Of a stretch of 64,000 bases of DNA, positions 1-7,459 are shown in pieces. A program made the translations under genes and the position numbers. The notes beneath the pieces are model-generated. The model ran no database searches and had not been told where the DNA came from. It worked only from the letters and a program-made list of their open reading frames with translations. The stretch's first letter is position 1. The number at the start of each line of letters is the position of its first letter. The DNA is taken from contig DATIZY010000017.1 in NCBI GenBank assembly GCA_035516895.1, positions 1 to 64,000 of the forward strand, written 5' to 3'. The DNA is from Gp7-AA10 sp035516895 (GTDB lineage Bacteria > Acidobacteriota > Thermoanaerobaculia > Gp7-AA8).

Positions 1-274
1 GCGCCGGCGCGATGCGCGAGGAGAGCTCGGGCCCGGGCAGGACGCGGCCGGCGAGCTCGGTCGCGTAGAACAGCGGCCCATGCTCGCCCTCGAAGATGTC
101 GAACCAGCGCCACAGCGGCTGGTGGGCGATCATCGTCACGACGTCGTAGTCGATGATCTCGTCGAGCCAGAGACTCGGCGCCGCGAGCAGCCGGAGCCGA
201 AGCCACGCGCCGAGCGCGGTGGTGGCGGCGAGGAAGAGAAGGTCGAGGGTTCGCTGACGCGTGGCGCTAGGCAT
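1..274 (-). CDS. GT39/ArnT-like membrane glycosyltransferase, N-terminal fragment
   Basis: The minus strand stays open from an ATG at 274 to the window edge, giving 91 residues. A basic N-terminus leads into a hydrophobic segment (about residues 11-25) and then the motif SLWLDE followed by EHGPLFYAT. A first membrane helix followed by an acidic D-E motif in the first periplasmic loop is the pattern of GT-C enzymes of the PMT/ArnT class, which move sugars from lipid-linked donors to surface acceptors. The acceptor cannot be told. The start codon and the first four codons (M-P-S-A) lie inside the repeat at 263-286, and the ATG overlaps the stop of the upstream gene as TAATG. The original start may therefore have been replaced when that repeat arrived. 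The C-terminal part is outside the window. Confidence 0.7.
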   Translation of the reverse strand, partial: MPSATRQRTLDLLFLAATTALGAWLRLRLLAAPSLWLDEIIDYDVVTMIAHQPLWRWFDIFEGEHGPLFYATELAGRVLPGPELSSRIAPA

Positions 275-286
275 TAGGCGCTAGGC
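263..286. repeat. Left inverted repeat of the four-helix-bundle cassette
   Basis: The 24 nt here match the reverse complement of 708-731 at 23 of 24 positions. The unit is itself a doubled word (GGCGCTAGGC, then TTAGGCGCTAGGC). It contains the stop codon of the four-helix-bundle gene and the start codon of the glycosyltransferase. Confidence 0.85.
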
Positions 287-633
287 GTTAGGTAGGCGAT
301 CAAGCCATTCAACATTCGCGCGATCTCGCCGGCGGCGTCTCGCAAATCCCTTGCGACTGTGCGATCGAAGTACTCAACTTGCTCTGCGATCAAGATCTGA
401 GTTTGAATCTCAAACGCCGAACCGCGTGCATGCACTACGAAGCGACGATAGTCCTCGTTCGTTCTTCGCCCCTGTCCTTCGGCCAAGTTGCTCGCGATCG
501 AAACAGCGGCGCGCCGGAGCTGCAACCTCAGACCGAAGACTTCGTCGTTCGGAAAGCACCGCGTTTCGCGATAGATGCGCACCGCAAAATCGACAGACTT
601 CTGCCACACGTTGAGTTCGTTAAAGTTGCCCAT
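274..633 (-). CDS. Four-helix-bundle protein (S23 / 23S rRNA intervening-sequence family)
   Basis: 119 residues, the usual family length. Recognisable family features are the N-terminal LNVWQKSVDFAVRIY, the central QLRRAAVSIASNLAEG and the later FEIQTQILIAE. Members are small basic four-helix bundles, some encoded inside 23S rRNA insertions and many free-standing, related to the Avd protein of diversity-generating retroelements. Their molecular role is not settled; nucleic-acid binding is the usual guess. No 23S rRNA sequence surrounds this copy. The gene lies between a near-perfect inverted repeat pair (263-286 and 708-731), and its last codons (T-P-S-A-stop) are made by the left repeat, so gene and repeats look like one mobile cassette. 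Confidence 0.9.
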   Translation of the reverse strand: MGNFNELNVWQKSVDFAVRIYRETRCFPNDEVFGLRLQLRRAAVSIASNLAEGQGRRTNEDYRRFVVHARGSAFEIQTQILIAEQVEYFDRTVARDLRDAAGEIARMLNGLIAYLTPSA

Positions 634-703
634 GCTTGAGGCGAACGGCAGCTGAGCGACGGCCGATTTGTGTGGTGCCAGGAGTGTACCTCACGCAGAA
701 GCC

Positions 704-733
704 CAGTGCCTAGCGCCTAAGGCCTAGCGCCTG
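704..733. repeat. Right inverted repeat of the four-helix-bundle cassette
   Basis: It begins CAGTGCCTAG and continues as a doubled GCCTAGCGCC word. Positions 708-731 are the reverse complement of 263-286 with one mismatch. The first ten bases also recur as both arms of the hairpin at 9633-9655. It ends about 28 bp before the pilB start, in the only space available for a pilB promoter (AT-rich 734-750). Confidence 0.85.
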
Positions 734-761
734 TTATTCTTAAATCAATCGGAGACCACGC

Positions 762-3065
762 ATGACCGTCCAAGCAACTTCGTCCTCTGTCGAGCGGGAG
801 CTCGAGTACCGGAAGAAGCTTTCGGCCATCACCAATCAGCTCAATTCGGCCGAATCGATCCCGCACATCCTGCTGTCGCTCAAGGACAAGATCCTGGAGC
901 TGCTCGACGCGGAGCGCCTCACGATTTACGCCGTCGACACGAAAAACCAGGAGCTCTATTCGATCCAGAAGATCGGCGACGTGCCGAAAGAGATCCGCGT
1001 TCCGAAGTCGTTCGCGTCGATCGCCGGCTTCACCGCCCTCGCGCGCAAAACGATCAACATCAAAGACGCGTACGACGCCGCCGAGCTCGCGAAGTTTCAT
1101 CCGAACCTGCGCTTCGACCAGCGCTGGGACAAATCGAGCGGCTTTCGAACGAAGTCCGTGCTCGCCGTGCCGGTGGCCTTCGAAAAATATCTGTTAGGCG
1201 TGCTGCAGCTCATCAACAAGCGCCACGGCACGATCTTCACCGCGCAGGATGAAGACGCAGCCGAGGAGATCGCGCGGATCCTGGGGATCGCGTTCTACAA
1301 CCAGCATCGCGCGGCGCGGCAGTCGAAGCCGTCGAGGCTCGGCGGGCTCATCGACAAAGGCATCATCTCCGAGAAAGACATCGAACAGGCGGTCTCGAAC
1401 GCGCGCGTGAACAACACGACGATTGAGAAGGTGCTGATCGAAGATTTCAACGTGCCGAAGGACGAGGTCGGCAAATCGCTGGCGCAATTCTACGCGACGC
1501 AGTTCTTCAGCTACGACGGCATGCAGACGATCTCGCAGGACCTCAAAGAGCGCGTGCCCTCCGACATGTGGAAGAAGTACACGTGCGCTCCGGTCGAGCG
1601 GCGTCCGGGTGTGCTCGTCGTCGCGGTCGACGATCCGCAGGACCTCACGCGTCTCGACGGCATCCGTGCGATGAACCTCTCGCCGCGCTACGACTTCTGG
1701 GTCGGCATGAAGCACGAGATCCTCGCGTACATTCTGAACTCCTACGGAGAATCGGCCGAAACGGCGCCCGACAGCGGCGACCTCGCAAAGATCATCGATT
1801 CGCTCGGCGAAGGAGACGGCGAAGTCGAGGACGAGAAAAAAGATGATACGCCCGAGATCGACGAGACCGACTCCGGCATCGTGCGGCTTGCGAACCAGCT
1901 GATCATCGAAGCGTTCAACCGCGGCGCCTCGGACATTCACATCGAGCCCGACGGTCCGAAGAATCCCTGTCTGATCCGGCTGCGCATCGACGGCGACTGC
2001 CAGAAGTTCATGGAGGTCCCCGGCATGCACCGCAACGCGCTGGTGCAGCGCCTCAAGATCATGGCCAAGCTCGACATCTCGGAGAAGCGCAAGCCGCAGG
2101 ACGGCAAGATCCGCTTCAAGTATTCGAAAGGCGTGATCGAGCTCCGCGTCGCGACGATTCCCACGGCGAACCAGAACGAAGACGTGGTCATGCGTATCCT
2201 GGCCGCGTCCAAACCGCTGCCGATCGACAAGATGGGCTTCGCCGAGCGCAATCTCACCAAGTTCAAGGAGATCCTGCAGAAACCGTACGGCATCTGCCTC
2301 GTCGTCGGCCCGACCGGCTCCGGTAAAACGACGACGCTGCACTCCGCGCTCGGATTCATCAACACCGAGGACATGAAGATCTGGACGGCGGAGGATCCGG
2401 TCGAAATCACGCAGAAGGGCCTGCGGCAGGTGCAGGTGCAGCCGAAGATCGACTTCACCTTCGCCGCGGCGATGCGATCGTTTCTCCGCGCCGATCCGGA
2501 CGTGATCATGGTCGGCGAAATGCGCGATCACGAGACGGCGGCGATCGGCATCGAGGCGTCGCTCACCGGCCATCTCGTTTTCTCGACGCTGCACACCAAC
2601 TCGGCGCCGGAGACGATTACCCGTCTGCTGGACATGAACATCGATCCCTTCAACTTCGCCGACGCCCTCCTCGGCATCATGGCGCAGCGGCTCATTCGTA
2701 CCCTCTGTGCGAAATGCAGGGAGGCGTACCACCCGAGCGAAGAGGAGTGGGACGAGATCATGGAGGTCTACGGCCGCGAGTGGTTCGGATCGATGGGCAT
2801 CAAGTACTCGCCTGATTACATGCTCTACCGGCCGAAGGGCTGCCCGAACTGCAACAACACCGGCTACAAAGGCCGCATGGGCGTGCACGAGCTGCTGGTC
2901 GGAACAGACGAGATCAAGAGAGCCGTGCAGCGTCGCGCGCCGATCGACGAGCTGCGCGCGCTCGCGATGAAGCAGGGCATGCGCACGCTCTTGCAGGACG
3001 CGCTCGAGAAGGCGCTCAAGGGCGTCACCGACATCAAGCACGCGCGCAGCGTCGCGGTGAAATGA
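762..3065 (+). CDS. pilB: Type IV pilus extension ATPase PilB with N-terminal GAF domain
   Basis: 767 residues, longer than the usual 560-570 because a GAF-like sensor domain occupies about residues 15-180. An MshEN/T2SSE N-terminal domain follows (about 195-310), then the hexameric secretion ATPase core. Visible motifs are Walker A GPTGSGKTTT (about 515-524), the Asp-box and Walker B DPDVIMVGEMRDHE, the His-box HLVFSTLHTN, and a zinc-binding pair of CxxC motifs (CAKC near 649, CPNC near 693) in the C-terminal subdomain. PilB powers pilus assembly at the inner membrane; pilT (20861) encodes the retraction motor. GGAG sits ahead of the ATG. The GAF domain suggests control by a small ligand, possibly a cyclic nucleotide, but the ligand is unknown. 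Confidence 0.93.
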   Translation: MTVQATSSSVERELEYRKKLSAITNQLNSAESIPHILLSLKDKILELLDAERLTIYAVDTKNQELYSIQKIGDVPKEIRVPKSFASIAGFTALARKTINIKDAYDAAELAKFHPNLRFDQRWDKSSGFRTKSVLAVPVAFEKYLLGVLQLINKRHGTIFTAQDEDAAEEIARILGIAFYNQHRAARQSKPSRLGGLIDKGIISEKDIEQAVSNARVNNTTIEKVLIEDFNVPKDEVGKSLAQFYATQFFSYDGMQTISQDLKERVPSDMWKKYTCAPVERRPGVLVVAVDDPQDLTRLDGIRAMNLSPRYDFWVGMKHEILAYILNSYGESAETAPDSGDLAKIIDSLGEGDGEVEDEKKDDTPEIDETDSGIVRLANQLIIEAFNRGASDIHIEPDGPKNPCLIRLRIDGDCQKFMEVPGMHRNALVQRLKIMAKLDISEKRKPQDGKIRFKYSKGVIELRVATIPTANQNEDVVMRILAASKPLPIDKMGFAERNLTKFKEILQKPYGICLVVGPTGSGKTTTLHSALGFINTEDMKIWTAEDPVEITQKGLRQVQVQPKIDFTFAAAMRSFLRADPDVIMVGEMRDHETAAIGIEASLTGHLVFSTLHTNSAPETITRLLDMNIDPFNFADALLGIMAQRLIRTLCAKCREAYHPSEEEWDEIMEVYGREWFGSMGIKYSPDYMLYRPKGCPNCNNTGYKGRMGVHELLVGTDEIKRAVQRRAPIDELRALAMKQGMRTLLQDALEKALKGVTDIKHARSVAVK

Positions 3066-3120
3066 GGCGAAGCGCCGAAGGCGCGCAGCACTCAGCCTGA
3101 GCGAGCGAGGCATCGTGCGA

Positions 3121-3139
3121 GCCGGCTCTCAGCCCGTCG
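3121..3139. repeat. REP-like short palindrome, copy 1
   Basis: The core GCCGGCTCTCAGCC is identical over 14 nt to 22715-22728 inside the spermidine-synthase-like gene. CTCAGCCCGTCG is identical over 12 nt to 35544-35555 inside ftsK. Here it lies at the convergent pilB/response-regulator border and supplies the stop codon of the receiver gene. Confidence 0.6.
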
Positions 3140-3506
3140 CCTTCGCTTCACAGAGCTTGAGGATCGCCTTCGTGAATTCGTCGACGTCGAACGGCTTCGA
3201 GATCACGAGCTTGACGACATCGAGATCGAGGTTCGTCAGCGACTGATGCGACACCGCCGAGACGACGGCGATCGGCACGTCGATCCTGTTCTTTTTCACG
3301 AACTCGATCACCTCGAACCCGTTCACCTCGGGAATCATGAGGTCGAGGACGACGACGGAGTACTTCGATGCCTGCAGCTTCTCGATCGCCTGGCGGCCGT
3401 CGTGCGCCGCGTCGACGCCGACTCCCTTGCGCAGCAGTAATTTTTCGACCAGCTTGCGAATCGCCGGGTCGTCTTCGACGATCAGAGCTCGGTGGCCTTG
3501 TGTCAT
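3129..3506 (-). CDS. Single-domain response regulator (CheY-like receiver)
   Basis: 125 residues, a receiver domain only with no output domain. The acidic pocket is E11-D12-D13, the phospho-acceptor is D55 in VLDLMIPEVNG, the switch Ser is S83, and K104 lies in SKPF. It should take phosphate from a histidine kinase and act by binding a partner. No kinase is nearby. It converges on pilB, so a role in pilus control is plausible but not shown. Its final codons and stop overlap the palindrome at 3121-3139. Confidence 0.93.
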   Translation of the reverse strand: MTQGHRALIVEDDPAIRKLVEKLLLRKGVGVDAAHDGRQAIEKLQASKYSVVVLDLMIPEVNGFEVIEFVKKNRIDVPIAVVSAVSHQSLTNLDLDVVKLVISKPFDVDEFTKAILKLCEAKATG

Positions 3507-3575
3507 CGGTTACGGCGGCGTCAAATTCCTGTGTCGCGCTAACTTTCCCGCCATGTTCGCGTCTCAATGTACAAG

Positions 3576-3968
3576 ATGAGACGGCCCGCCGCGATTCTGA
3601 TTCTTCTGCTTGTGACGAGCTGCCGCTTTTCCGATTCGGGGAAGCGCCTCGCGGCCGATGCCGTACTCCAAACGGTGATGCACCTTCAAGCGAGCGCGCC
3701 GCTGACCCAGAGCGCAGCGCGCACGCCGGCCGTCCGGGCGCACTCACGCGCGTGCCGTCTCATCGCCTCTCCAGAGATTCTGCGACGCGATGCGAAGCGC
3801 ACGGTTGAACTTTGCCGACGCGTTCTCCCACGCCACGATTTCCGTCAGCTCCACGATCTCGTCCTCGTCGTAGAGCGCGCGAACGCGCGAAAAAAGCTCG
3901 TCCGACACATCGCGGCCCGTGGTGCTGATGGCGTCTGCAAATTCCAGGACGGTCCGTTCTTCGGCTGA
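3576..3968 (+). pseudogene. Possible lipoprotein remnant
   Basis: The first 17 residues form a good lipoprotein signal: a basic start, a run of I/L residues, then the lipobox VTSC. About 40 more plausible residues follow. The frame then runs antisense through the 3' half of the gene on the other strand, where it is rich in Arg, Ala and His and looks non-coding. A genuine lipoprotein gene may have lost its 3' end here. Alternatively the whole frame is chance. Confidence 0.3.
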
Positions 3969-4301
3969 GAAGAGCGGCGAGGTCGCGTAGTCGTTCAGCG
4001 CGAGAAGCTTTTCATCGCTGATCCCGAGCCCGCTGCCGACCGCAGCGTTGATGTCCTGTCAGAATTCGCAGCCGTTCAGAGATGCGACGCGGCGGTTGAT
4101 CAGCGCCTGCAGCTTCGGATCGATCAGCGCGGAGGCGTCGATGCCGCTCCACATCGCGCGCACGCCGTAGAAGATCGACGGCCGCCGCGCATAGATCAAG
4201 TGATTGTTGAGCGGCGCGCCCCATCGTTTTCGCTGCGCTTCGAGCACGGCGCGCACGCGCGGCTCGACGCTGTCCGGATCGACTCCCGAGATTCTGGCCA
4301 T
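3744..4301 (-). CDS. Carboxymuconolactone decarboxylase/AhpD-like protein, probable selenoprotein (in-frame UGA)
   Basis: 185 residues if the UGA at 4061-4059 is read through. The N-terminal part (MARISGVDPDSVEP...) and the part after the UGA (QDINAAVGSGLGIS... ending near ASQNLWRGDETARA) form one continuous CMD-family domain of normal length. The UGA is codon 81 and falls exactly on the second cysteine of the family's CxxC redox motif (NGC-E-F-UGA), so the site would be C78-E-F-U81. About 105 sense codons follow without another stop or frameshift. A 6-bp hairpin with a GGUCG loop begins 11 nt after the UGA (see 4031-4047). The protein is probably a thiol/selenol peroxidase-like enzyme. The start at 4301 lies 14 nt from the divergent mutM start. 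The alternative is a pseudogene or sequencing error with TGC or TGT changed to TGA. Confidence 0.75.
4031..4047 (-). promoter_or_regulatory. Putative bacterial SECIS hairpin
   Basis: In the mRNA the stem is CGCUGC paired with GCAGCG (6 bp) around a 5-nt loop GGUCG. The loop starts 17 nt after the UGA. As I recall, bacterial SECIS rules ask for a loop 16-37 nt downstream with a G in its first two positions, and the E. coli fdhF loop contains GGUCU. This element fits both. SelB binding is inferred. Confidence 0.6.
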
Positions 4302-4315
4302 GAAAGAATGATCGC

Positions 4316-5080
4316 ATGCCGGAGCTGCCGGAAGTCGAGATCTACAAACGCTTTTTCGAGCGGCATGCACTCGGACAGACCGTCACACGCGTGCGCGTCC
4401 TCGACGCGCGCATCGCCGGCACGCGCAAGCTCTCGCAGCTCGCCGGCCGCGAGTTCCGGCGCGTGCGGCGACACGGCAAACACCTCTTCGCCGACGCCGG
4501 CGACCTCTGGCTGCACATTCACTTCGGCATGAGCGGCGATCTCGCGTACTACCGCGACGGCGATCCGCCCCGGTTCGCGCGGCTCATCATCGATTTCGAG
4601 GGCGGGGAACATCTCGCGTACGAGGACATGCGCCTCTTCGGCATCGTCGACCTCACGCCTTCGCCCGAGGCGTATGTTCGAGAGCACGATCTCGGACCGG
4701 ATCCGCTGGAGATCGATCTGCGCCGCTTCCGCGAGCGCATCGCCGGCCGCCGCGGCCGCATCAAAGCGCTGCTGCTTTCGCAGAATGTGATCGCCGGCGT
4801 CGGCAATCTCTACGCGGACGAGGCGCTGTTTCGGTCGGGCCTCCGGCCGGATCGTCCGTCCGTCCGGCTCACCGCTGACGAGGTGAAGACGCTCTTCACG
4901 AAGATCCGCGGCGTGTTGCGCGAGACGATCGCGTTCAAATCGCGCGGCGAGACGTATCCCGCGCGCTTTCTCATCCAGCATCGTGAGGAGGGCGATCGCT
5001 GTCCGAAATGCGGCGGGACGATCCGGCGCACGGTTGTTGCAGGTCGGACGACGTACTTTTGCGCGAGGCATCAGACGTGA
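4316..5080 (+). CDS. mutM: Formamidopyrimidine-DNA glycosylase (Fpg)
   Basis: 254 residues. The mature N-terminus P-E-L-P-E carries the catalytic proline and glutamate; HGKHLF supplies the beta-hairpin lysine; EDMRLFG is a conserved core motif. The C-terminal zinc finger starts with CPKC (C229, C232). Its last pair reads C-A-R-H rather than C-x-x-C, a His substitution that can still bind zinc. The enzyme removes oxidised purines such as 8-oxoguanine and cleaves the strand by beta/delta elimination. It overlaps the next gene as GTGA. Confidence 0.95.
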   Translation: MPELPEVEIYKRFFERHALGQTVTRVRVLDARIAGTRKLSQLAGREFRRVRRHGKHLFADAGDLWLHIHFGMSGDLAYYRDGDPPRFARLIIDFEGGEHLAYEDMRLFGIVDLTPSPEAYVREHDLGPDPLEIDLRRFRERIAGRRGRIKALLLSQNVIAGVGNLYADEALFRSGLRPDRPSVRLTADEVKTLFTKIRGVLRETIAFKSRGETYPARFLIQHREEGDRCPKCGGTIRRTVVAGRTTYFCARHQT

Positions 5081-5937
5081 GCGACGTGACGAGACTCATT
5101 GAAAGAATTGGTGATAATAAATCATTACAAAATGCGGCGGAGCCGATCCAGAACGTCGTGCGCGAGGCGCTGCCGGGCGACGTCAGGAACTTCCTGCACG
5201 GCACCTGGCTCGGTCATCCGCTGCATCCCGCGGTCACCAACATTCCGGTCGGCGCCTGGACCGCGGCGCTCTTCTACGATCTGATCGGCGAAGAGAAGGC
5301 GGCGACCTTGGCGATCGGCGTGGGCCTCGCGGGCGCCCTCGCATCGGCCCTCACCGGCCTGACCGACTGGTCGGAGACCGACGATCGCGCGCGCAGCATC
5401 GGACTGCTGCACGGCACGTTGAATGTCGCCGCCACCGCGCTCTACACGGCGTCACTGCTCGCACGCACGAGCGGACGACCCCGCGGCCGCGGCACCGCTC
5501 TCTCGACCCTCGGCTACGCCATCGCGATGGCCTCGGCGTACCTCGGCGGACATCTCGTATTCGCAGAGCAGGTGGGAGTCGATCACACCGCGACCGCGGA
5601 CATGAAGAAGCCGGAGACGTTCACGCGCGCGGTCAAGATCGACGATCTGCGCGAGAACAAACCGGCGCGTGCGCTCGCCGGCGGCGTCGCGGTGCTGCTC
5701 GTCAAACGCGGCGACAACATTTTCGCGATCACCGAAACCTGTCCGCACATGGGTGGTCCGCTTTCGGAGGGAACGATCGCCGGCGACGCGATCGAGTGTC
5801 CGTGGCACGGCTCGCAGCTCGCGCTCGACGATGGTCATGTCGTGAACGGCCCGACCGCGTTTCCGGCGCGCTGCTTCGATGTGCGCCTGCGCGGCGGGTA
5901 TGTCGAAGTGCGCGCACGGAGCGCGGGCTCTCGGTAG
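5077..5937 (+). CDS. DUF2231 membrane protein fused to a Rieske [2Fe-2S] domain
   Basis: 286 residues from a GTG that overlaps the mutM stop. An earlier ATG would run inside mutM and is unlikely. The N-terminal half has four hydrophobic segments and the HPLHPAVTNIPVGAW signature of DUF2231. The C-terminal half is a Rieske domain with C222-P-H224-M-G-G and C241-P-W-H244-G-S as cluster ligands. It is probably an inner-membrane electron-transfer protein; the partner is unknown. Codons 10-20 (around 5104-5137) are strikingly AT-rich compared with the rest. Confidence 0.88.
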   Translation: MSDVTRLIERIGDNKSLQNAAEPIQNVVREALPGDVRNFLHGTWLGHPLHPAVTNIPVGAWTAALFYDLIGEEKAATLAIGVGLAGALASALTGLTDWSETDDRARSIGLLHGTLNVAATALYTASLLARTSGRPRGRGTALSTLGYAIAMASAYLGGHLVFAEQVGVDHTATADMKKPETFTRAVKIDDLRENKPARALAGGVAVLLVKRGDNIFAITETCPHMGGPLSEGTIAGDAIECPWHGSQLALDDGHVVNGPTAFPARCFDVRLRGGYVEVRARSAGSR

Positions 5938-5976
5938 CGGCGAAGGGCCGTCGAGGCTCCGCGTTATGATCGCCGC

Positions 5977-6417
5977 ATGCCGACATGGGCGAAGGTGCTT
6001 TTCGGCATCGGCTGCGGGCTGGTGCTGCTGCTGATTGCGGTCGGTGCCGGCGTTTATTTCTTCGTCAACCGGCACAAAGACGAGTGGCTGGCCGAAGGCA
6101 GAAAAGCGCGCGAGGAGGCCCGAACGTTCGCCGCCGGACGAACGGGCGCCGACTGCGTCGAGGAGTCGATTCGGCGTCTGCGCGAATGTTCGGGGCTGAT
6201 GTGCGAAGTGCGTGCGCGCGTGTTTCTCGACGGCTGTCTCGATGCCGCCGCCGACTCGCCGCGGCTTTGCGAGGGCGTTCCGCCGCGCAGTGAAATCATG
6301 AAAACCGTTCGTTGGTCGCTCGACGAGTGCTCACGGCGCGGCATGCCGGGGAGCCAGCCGTGCTCGCGTTTGGTCCAGGAAATCCAGAAGTACTGCGACC
6401 GAACGCTCCATCGGTGA
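5977..6417 (+). CDS. Membrane-anchored small Cys-rich protein, unknown
   Basis: 146 residues. A single N-terminal membrane helix (about 6-30) is followed by a charged, mostly helical domain with eight cysteines (DCVEES, LREC, LMCEV, GCLDA, RLCEG, DECSRR, QPCSR, KYCDR). If the anchor leaves this part outside the cytoplasm, disulfides are likely. I do not recognise the family. It follows the Rieske gene in the same direction after about 40 nt and converges on the next gene with a 4-nt gap. Confidence 0.7.
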   Translation: MPTWAKVLFGIGCGLVLLLIAVGAGVYFFVNRHKDEWLAEGRKAREEARTFAAGRTGADCVEESIRRLRECSGLMCEVRARVFLDGCLDAAADSPRLCEGVPPRSEIMKTVRWSLDECSRRGMPGSQPCSRLVQEIQKYCDRTLHR

Positions 6418-6421
6418 GCGT

Positions 6422-7450
6422 TCATCGCCCGGCGCGCAGCACGAGCGGCATCGCCCAGTCCTGCCGCGCGGTCGCGATGTCGCGGCTGAAACGCAGCGTC
6501 GCGCCGTCGGACATCCACCGTCCGTCGCTGCAGCGTGAGATGGTCTCGATCGTTCTGCCCGTGCGAATGCGAATCGCGTTGGCCGTCGCCTCGCGCTCGG
6601 CGCGGTAGCGGAAGGCACGACGCCAGACGGACGAAAGATCGGTGCCGAGGTCGTTCATGGGCGCGTGCACGTCGCAGCGGGTCTCGCGGAAGAGCCCTTC
6701 GGCGATGCGGCGATCGCGCTCGATCGAATCGGCGAGCCACTTCGTCGGAAAAAATTGGGCGCCGCTCTTCCAATACGCCGCCGCCTGATATTGAAACGCT
6801 TCGAGCAGCCGCGGTACGACGTCGCGCTGCTGCAGCTCGGCGAACCAGGCAGGCGCGGGCAGCGGCATCTTCCAGCCGATGGCGTTGATCATGCGCAGCA
6901 TCGACAGCGCCGCCGTCTGCGCCATCATTTCCTGCTGCGGCTCGAGCGAACGAGCGAGGTTCCACACCGCGTGCAAGTCGTCCCAGGCTCCCGGATCGTG
7001 CTTTCCCGCTTTCATGAGCGCGCTCGCGATGAGCGACCTCGCGATCGTCATCTGCATCCCGCGTCTCTCCGCCGTTTCGTTGTTGCCGACGCCGCTGATG
7101 CCGCCGTTGCGCTTCCAGACAATCCCCTCGCGCAGCAGGAGCTCGCGGATTGCGGAGACGTCGGGCAGGACCGGCGGCTCGCCGATCGTGAGATCGCCGC
7201 GCGCGATCTCCCGCGCGACGTAGCCATCCAGTTGATCGCTTTTCGCCAGCGCGCCGCCGAGCACGGCCAATTTCGCAGATGGCGCGTTGCCTGACAGCGG
7301 CGGGTACCGGCCGGCGACGGAGTCGAGCGTGCCCAGCCCCGCCGGCCACGTCTGCGCGGCGGCAACGGCAACGGGTCGTTCGGCGCGGAACCAGGAGATG
7401 ACCCAGACGACGAGGGCGAGCGCGGCCACGACGCCCAACGCTTTTTTCAT
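6422..7450 (-). CDS. Exported or membrane-anchored protein, unknown
   Basis: 342 residues with an N-terminal signal or anchor (MKKALGVVAALALVVWVISWF). The remainder looks soluble and largely helical, with no motif I can assign. It lies 9 nt downstream of the TPR gene on the same strand and is probably co-transcribed with it. High G+C third positions support coding in this frame. Confidence 0.75.
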   Translation of the reverse strand: MKKALGVVAALALVVWVISWFRAERPVAVAAAQTWPAGLGTLDSVAGRYPPLSGNAPSAKLAVLGGALAKSDQLDGYVAREIARGDLTIGEPPVLPDVSAIRELLLREGIVWKRNGGISGVGNNETAERRGMQMTIARSLIASALMKAGKHDPGAWDDLHAVWNLARSLEPQQEMMAQTAALSMLRMINAIGWKMPLPAPAWFAELQQRDVVPRLLEAFQYQAAAYWKSGAQFFPTKWLADSIERDRRIAEGLFRETRCDVHAPMNDLGTDLSSVWRRAFRYRAEREATANAIRIRTGRTIETISRCSDGRWMSDGATLRFSRDIATARQDWAMPLVLRAGR

Positions 7451-7459
7451 GTTCGACGT

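Noticed and set aside
80..277. 65-residue plus-strand frame at the window start
   Set aside because: It is the antisense of the GT39-like fragment, which has recognisable motifs and a clean frame.
274..633. A nearby 23S rRNA with an intervening sequence
   Set aside because: The four-helix-bundle family name suggests it, but the flanks are protein-coding and no rRNA sequence is seen.
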